Assembly: GCA_021234155.1 (NCBI GenBank)
Contig: JAJEKV010000066.1
Span: 6,792,800 to 6,856,799 of the forward strand
Direction of reading: 5' to 3'
DNA length: 64,000 bases
Source of the DNA: Isoetes taiwanensis
Taxonomy: Eukaryota; Streptophyta; Lycopodiopsida; Isoetales; Isoetaceae
Below, one piece after another: positions 59,460 to 64,000 of the stretch; the first letter of the stretch is position 1, and every line of letters starts with the position of its first letter. A model generated the notes under the pieces. That model was given only the letters and a program-made list of their open reading frames with translations, searched no databases and was not told the origin of the DNA. Position numbers and translations under genes: made by a program.

Positions 59460-60046
59460 ACCTTGAGGCGTTTGATGGCTTCATCACAATCAACATGTTC
59501 TGCCACATCAAGATGATCATCAGTAGATATCAAATTATCATGCCACGGAATAGTATGAGGTGGGATTGTCTCATGAGATGATATAGCAGATTTTTTCCTA
59601 ACTGTCTTCTTCTAATTGACCTGATGCCATGGCTCTTTAGAGCACTGAAGATTAGGACCACCAGCCATAAAAACTTCAGAAGCACGAGAAGAAGAAGCAT
59701 TAACATGGAGAATAGAGAGAACAATAGGTGCAGTTGATGGTGCTAAGGATGATACCATCGGAACTAGAGGTAGAGCATCTTCCATAGTCGAGGAATGCAA
59801 AACACCCGGCAACGGTTGATCATGAACATATGAAGAAATAACAACGGGACCTTGAACCTGAGAAGAAGGGGAAGGTTGAGCAGATGCCTGAGATGCATGA
59901 GCGCCTCGATAAAAGCTTGCAAATGCCTCCTTATCTAGAAACAAGCGGGCCAATTCTGGACCATTTAGAAGTCTAAGATCCAATTTCTTATACCAATGCG
60001 CACTCTTCACAACTATGCAATCTGGTAAAGGCGAGTACATTGGCAA
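59460..60046 (-). CDS. Hypothetical ORF, Ser/Pro-rich
   Basis: The minus-strand frame from 60046 reads PDCIVVKSAHWYKKLDLRLL, NGPELARLFLDKEAFASFYR, then a low-complexity Ser/Pro/Val segment to a stop at 59612. Past that stop, in shifted frame, WHDNLISTDDHLDVAEHVDC and DEAIKRLKVDYF continue. It resembles a transposon-encoded N-terminal protein more than a host gene, but no family is recognised. Confidence 0.35.
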
Positions 60047-61876
60047 GCATGTTTAGAGTTCCTAGGTACCCAGGTTCGCAAGTCAGACCTTACGTGAAGC
60101 ACCTGTGAATATACCACAATTGAGCGCATCATTTGGATCAGTTATGTATTGACAGATCCCTCATTTGGATAGCAATCACAGCTTTGTAGTATTTGATGAG
60201 CTGGATGAGTTGCAATCTGGGTGTTGTGACTCAACGTATTCAGTTCCAAATAGTGGTCCAATGTCTTTCACCAGTGGATAAACTTCCGAGATTATTTCCT
60301 TCTTTAATGTATATTCTTGGGATATTTGGCTTATGAAATAGATGCTTTAACCTTTAAATTTTGGATAGACTGCTTTGCTGCTGCTGGCCTTTCGTATGAG
60401 ATTGTGCTGGGGTGATCATAGACACATCTATCTACGCATGCCACACATGCATTGGATGCTGCTCATATCCATGCAGTGCCTATTGTACTAATATATTCCC
60501 TGTTTGCAAGCATCAAGTCAAATTGTTTCGTGCCCTCATGCTAGAGGTTTGTGCCGTGCATCTACTTTCCTTAGACTACTATGTTGCTAATCATTGTTGG
60601 GCCATTTCTAAGTATCTATAAGATTGTTTTTATGACTGCTATCACTTTTAGCTTCTTACTATGCTCTAGCACATTGTGTACTTTAATTCAAATGTATACT
60701 GTTTTGTCGATTTTGCATAGTACCAGTTTTCTTCTTTGTCTTCCATTGCAGATAATGAATTTAATTGGGATAAAGAGGAAGATACTGTCATAATTGTCCT
60801 TTCTCAAGTATTTTCCTTATTTACTACAAGGATTCTTTCTAAGGATGATTGTAGCCGAGAAACTCCAACTTTGTTCGTGCGTGGTTGTGGTTGTAGCTGA
60901 GGAGCTCCTTAAGTTGGCAATATAAATTTGTGTAAGCCATCGTAGTGCATATAGTCTTATTCCTACAGGACCTATTCAAGGTGTTTTTGACAGTTATTCA
61001 TGGTGCACACAGCCTGCAGCTATAGCATGGCAATAGCATGGCAATAGCATGGACAAGTAATTGATACATCGGAGCTTTTATTATATACCTTGATGTATAC
61101 CAGGGGTTAATGCAAGTTTTTGCAAGAGGGCTTGGCAGAGGATGTTGGATGTTGATGTAATTGATCTATGAACATGATTGTGCCAAGAACAGTGGGATAT
61201 TCCTCCAGTCTAGGTACAGATTTATATGATTATCTTCGTATTCTCTCACCTTTTGAGGTAGAGGTTGAAGCTTTCCCAGTAGGATCTGCAGCAGCTTGAT
61301 ATGCATGCCATGATTTCCAAATTGCATCAAGTCCTATTTTCTGGCTATTCACTCCAATCCAGGTACAAATTTATGTTAGATTAGTTAGTTTGATAGTGCT
61401 TTGATGGATGGGTTAACTGGAAGGAGTTGCCATTATAGTACAAGTGTTATCAAAGTTGCATTTCGTGTTATGATTTTTGTTATACTTGGTTAGTTTGATA
61501 GATTTATGAAGCTTGAGCTTTGGCATCAAGTTTGTGGTCTCTACTCTAGGACCATAACTATGCATAATTGTGCATCTATACGTTCCAAGAACAGACAGAG
61601 GATCTGGTTGCATTTATTTCTAACAGGAGCCTGCAGGAGTTCTGAAGGTTTTTTTGTACTCGATCCACAAGAAACCTTCACGATTACTTTATTTGCATGT
61701 TCCAACGAAATGCCAGTTAAATCGAGAGCACTGTCGCGGTTGCACTTCAAGGAAACAAGATTAGGCAGTTAATGTTGGAGTTGTACCTCTCAATTCATGT
61801 TTTGTTACAAGACCAGAATAAGAAACCAGAGATGTTGGTATGTTCGAGCACCATGATTTAGATGCCTTCTATCTCC
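60047..61876. other. No gene recognised
   Basis: Repetitive phrases such as CAATAGCATGG (61025-61052) and TTGGTTAGTTTGATAG. No ORF with a motif. Confidence 0.4.
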
Positions 61877-63620
61877 TATTCTGGGAAGGGACTCGCGAGA
61901 GACACAAAACCGGCCATAGATAGGCTTGTCATTCATCACAGCAGCAGTATACAATGTTTGGAAGAGAGAGGGGTAGCCGACCATAGGAACAATATCGGAC
62001 TACCCCATAAGAAAATATGCCAAGGCAATATGGAAGGGCAATGGCGACAACTTCTCATCGGGATAAAAAACCCCGCCCTTTCGGGTTTTCGAGGAAAACC
62101 CTAATGAGAAATGGTCGCCACCAACCTCGAATGTGTTGCCTGGAGAACATGAGAGAAAAACGGACGAAAAGCCGGTAAGGCGAACATAGAGCACGCGACC
62201 CCGACAATGGTGAAAAAACCCAAGGTAACGAAGAGGAGGACGGAATGCAGAAGCGCCACAGTCCCCAAAGAATCAAATGGAATATCTGAAAAATCTGCAA
62301 GACCCAAGAACTCCCAAAAAAACACCCGTAACGGTTAGAACCACAAAACAAGCATAGCCAAAAAGAAGCTGGATCAACAAAGGACCGAAGAGACGAGAAA
62401 TAAAAATAGGTAGAAAGAACATAACAGGAAAAGATAGCATCACCCATAGGGTGGAAAAAGCATCACCCAGCGGGTGGAAAATCACTATATCAAAATATGC
62501 CTCACCCTCAAGGTGGAAATAGATAGCATCACCCACATGTGGAGAATAACCCAAAGAGAATCTTAAGGAAACAACAACATGGAAAAGCCACACCCACAGG
62601 TGGAGAACACAAAAGTGCATGAACAAATAAAAATATATAAATGAAAAAGAGGTATATGCCCACGTAGCAAGGGGGGGAAAGGGGGGAAGACGCCGATAAC
62701 CAGGCGGAAAACGACAATGGCCTAATATAGGCGCTCGTCCTTTCCCAGAATGGCGATCCGATGGCTCGGATCGATGGGATTCTGGGAAAGGACTCGCGAG
62801 AGACACAAAACCGGCCGACTACCAAAGGACTTCCTCCACTATAAGTCCAGCCGCCGCGACACCTCCAAGTGTTGAGTCGGATCGCGAAGCACATAGCGAG
62901 AGTGAGAAGAAGAAGAGCGCCAGCGACCGTGAGCAGCCAACTGCGAATAAGACAAAGTGGAACTAACGAAAACAAAGAATCTCCCAAATCCATAAAAATG
63001 GTACACCTACAACATCACCCATCACCGATGTTCAAGAACACAGAATGCAACTTCGTGAAGCAACAAAATAATTGGCTAATATAGAATGTGCCGAAGATAA
63101 TACCCCATGCACAATAACTCAATATATGCCACATCTAGAGAAAGATAAGCATCAAAAAGAAAAAATGATCCATTAGAAACCCCTGTCACTAGAAAGCCAA
63201 CGAGGGAATATACATGCTAAAGGAAATGAAAACACAATGAGGATGAAATGGTACATATTGTAAGCAAAACTATTCACGGAAAGAAAACCCCGCCCTTTCA
63301 GGTTTTCGAGGAAAACCCTAATGAGAAACGGTCGCCAACAACCTTGAATGTGATGCCTGGAAAACCGAAGAAGATGGATTGACGGCGAACCCAAAGATAG
63401 CAGAACCCCAGAAGACGGCAGAAGCCCGAATGTGTTGCCTGGAGAGCCGAAAAAGGTGGTGTGATGGCGAACATAAATCTAGCACGACCCCATAAGATGG
63501 TAGAAGCCGGAAAAACGAAGAAGACATGTTGATGGTGAAGCCAAAAAAGCAAGACCCCAAACGACCGCAGAAAACCTGCAGCAACTCAACAGAACCCTAA
63601 AAATACCCGTAAATGGTCAG
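61877..63620. repeat. Two diverged copies of a ~0.9-1.2 kb segment
   Basis: GGACTCGCGAGAGACACAAA occurs at 61888 and 62789, and CCCCGCCCTTTC(G/A)GGTTTTCG, followed by AAAACCCTAATGAGAAA, at 62071 and 63288. Order and orientation are the same, so the segment is tandemly duplicated, with about 300 extra bases in the second copy. Both lead into the CATCACCC...GGTGG arrays. Origin unknown; possibly the inside of a retroelement. Confidence 0.8.
62438..62610. repeat. CATCACCC-GGTGGAAA minisatellite, first array
   Basis: Five or six units of 25-45 bases of the form GCATCACCC-(4 to 8 bases)-GGTGGAAAA. Each unit is a small near-palindrome because CACC and GGTG pair. Confidence 0.85.
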
Positions 63621-63689
63621 AAAAAACTAACATGCATGGCATGGACAAGGCAAGCCGCACAATCAAACCCTGCAAAGAAGAGCAAATTA

Positions 63690-63990
63690 GAACATAAAAA
63701 GCAGCACCCAGAGGTGGAAAAGCATCATCCAGCGGGTGAAAAATAATTATGCGTCACCCTCAAGGTAGAAATAAATAGCATCACCCTCAAGGTGGAAAAA
63801 ATAGCATCACCCTCAAGGTGAAAAAAATAGCATCACCCTCAAGGTGGAAATAAATAGATTCACCCTCACGGTGGAAATAAATAGCATCACCCTCCAGGTG
63901 GAAATAAACAGCATCACTTCCAGGTGGAGATAGCATCACCTGAAAAGTGGAGAAAGCATCACCCAACATATGAAAAATGACATGATAATG
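63690..63990. repeat. CATCACCC-GGTGGAAA minisatellite, second array
   Basis: About ten units, the commonest being AGCATCACCCTCAAGGTGGA plus AATAAAT (period close to 28-30). It extends to the window end with variant units, so it may continue. Confidence 0.92.
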
Positions 63991-64000
63991 ATGCAAAAAA

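Noticed and set aside
62055-62993. Overlapping minus-strand ORFs of 130-177 codons
   Set aside because: Arise from the A-rich repeated DNA read antisense. No domain, and the frames follow the minisatellite units.
63690-64000. CRISPR-like array
   Set aside because: Units are contiguous minisatellite repeats without unique spacers, and the DNA is eukaryotic.

Overview
This window reads as nuclear DNA of a land plant. The evidence is intron-containing genes of plant type (a hexokinase with the nine-exon plant layout, an SRO protein with a C-terminal RST domain, a CstF-64 homologue) set in long stretches of plant-type transposon debris. The mixture of an L1-like LINE with a very long leader, PIF/Harbinger, large TIR elements, a DUF7869-type transposase and a Crypton-like recombinase makes a non-flowering plant with a repeat-rich genome plausible. 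That taxonomic guess is inference and weak.

Layout. 1-1754 (-): 5' five coding exons of a CstF-64-like gene, running off the left edge. 1990-3860: two decayed LINE fragments. 5430-23848 (-): a HARBI1-like transposase gene cut in two by about 17 kb of inserted DNA. That insert holds a near full-length L1-like LINE (about 6.96-15.18 kb: a Cys-rich leader ORF, a leader with repeated monomers, ORF1, a decayed ORF2 and a TTCTA tail), two diverged copies of a roughly 1.1 kb repeat with a conserved hairpin, and exon-like remnants of an unidentified minus-strand gene hit by a Tourist-like MITE. 24.4-28.9 kb (+): a gene encoding a Crypton-like tyrosine recombinase, preceded by a 98-bp palindrome and interrupted by a LINE fragment. 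30.0-31.6 kb (-): an intact SRO (RCD1-like) gene. 32.4-35.5 kb: small hypothetical, transposon-associated ORFs. 36.3-39.0 kb (+): a DUF7869-type transposase relic. 39.9-50.3 kb: three TIR elements nested inside one another, the innermost carrying a transposase relic and a fragment of an FCP1/NIF-type phosphatase gene. 51.9-54.5 kb (-): an intact hexokinase gene. 55-64 kb: LINE scraps, tandem repeats and minisatellite arrays with no convincing host gene.

Only the hexokinase and SRO genes look complete; CstF-64 looks intact but is cut by the window edge. They are unrelated housekeeping or stress-signalling genes and do not form a cluster. The rest is a record of repeated nested transposition. 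The most unusual items are the three-level TIR nest with a captured phosphatase fragment, the Crypton-like gene, and the LINE with an extra zinc-finger-like leader ORF.
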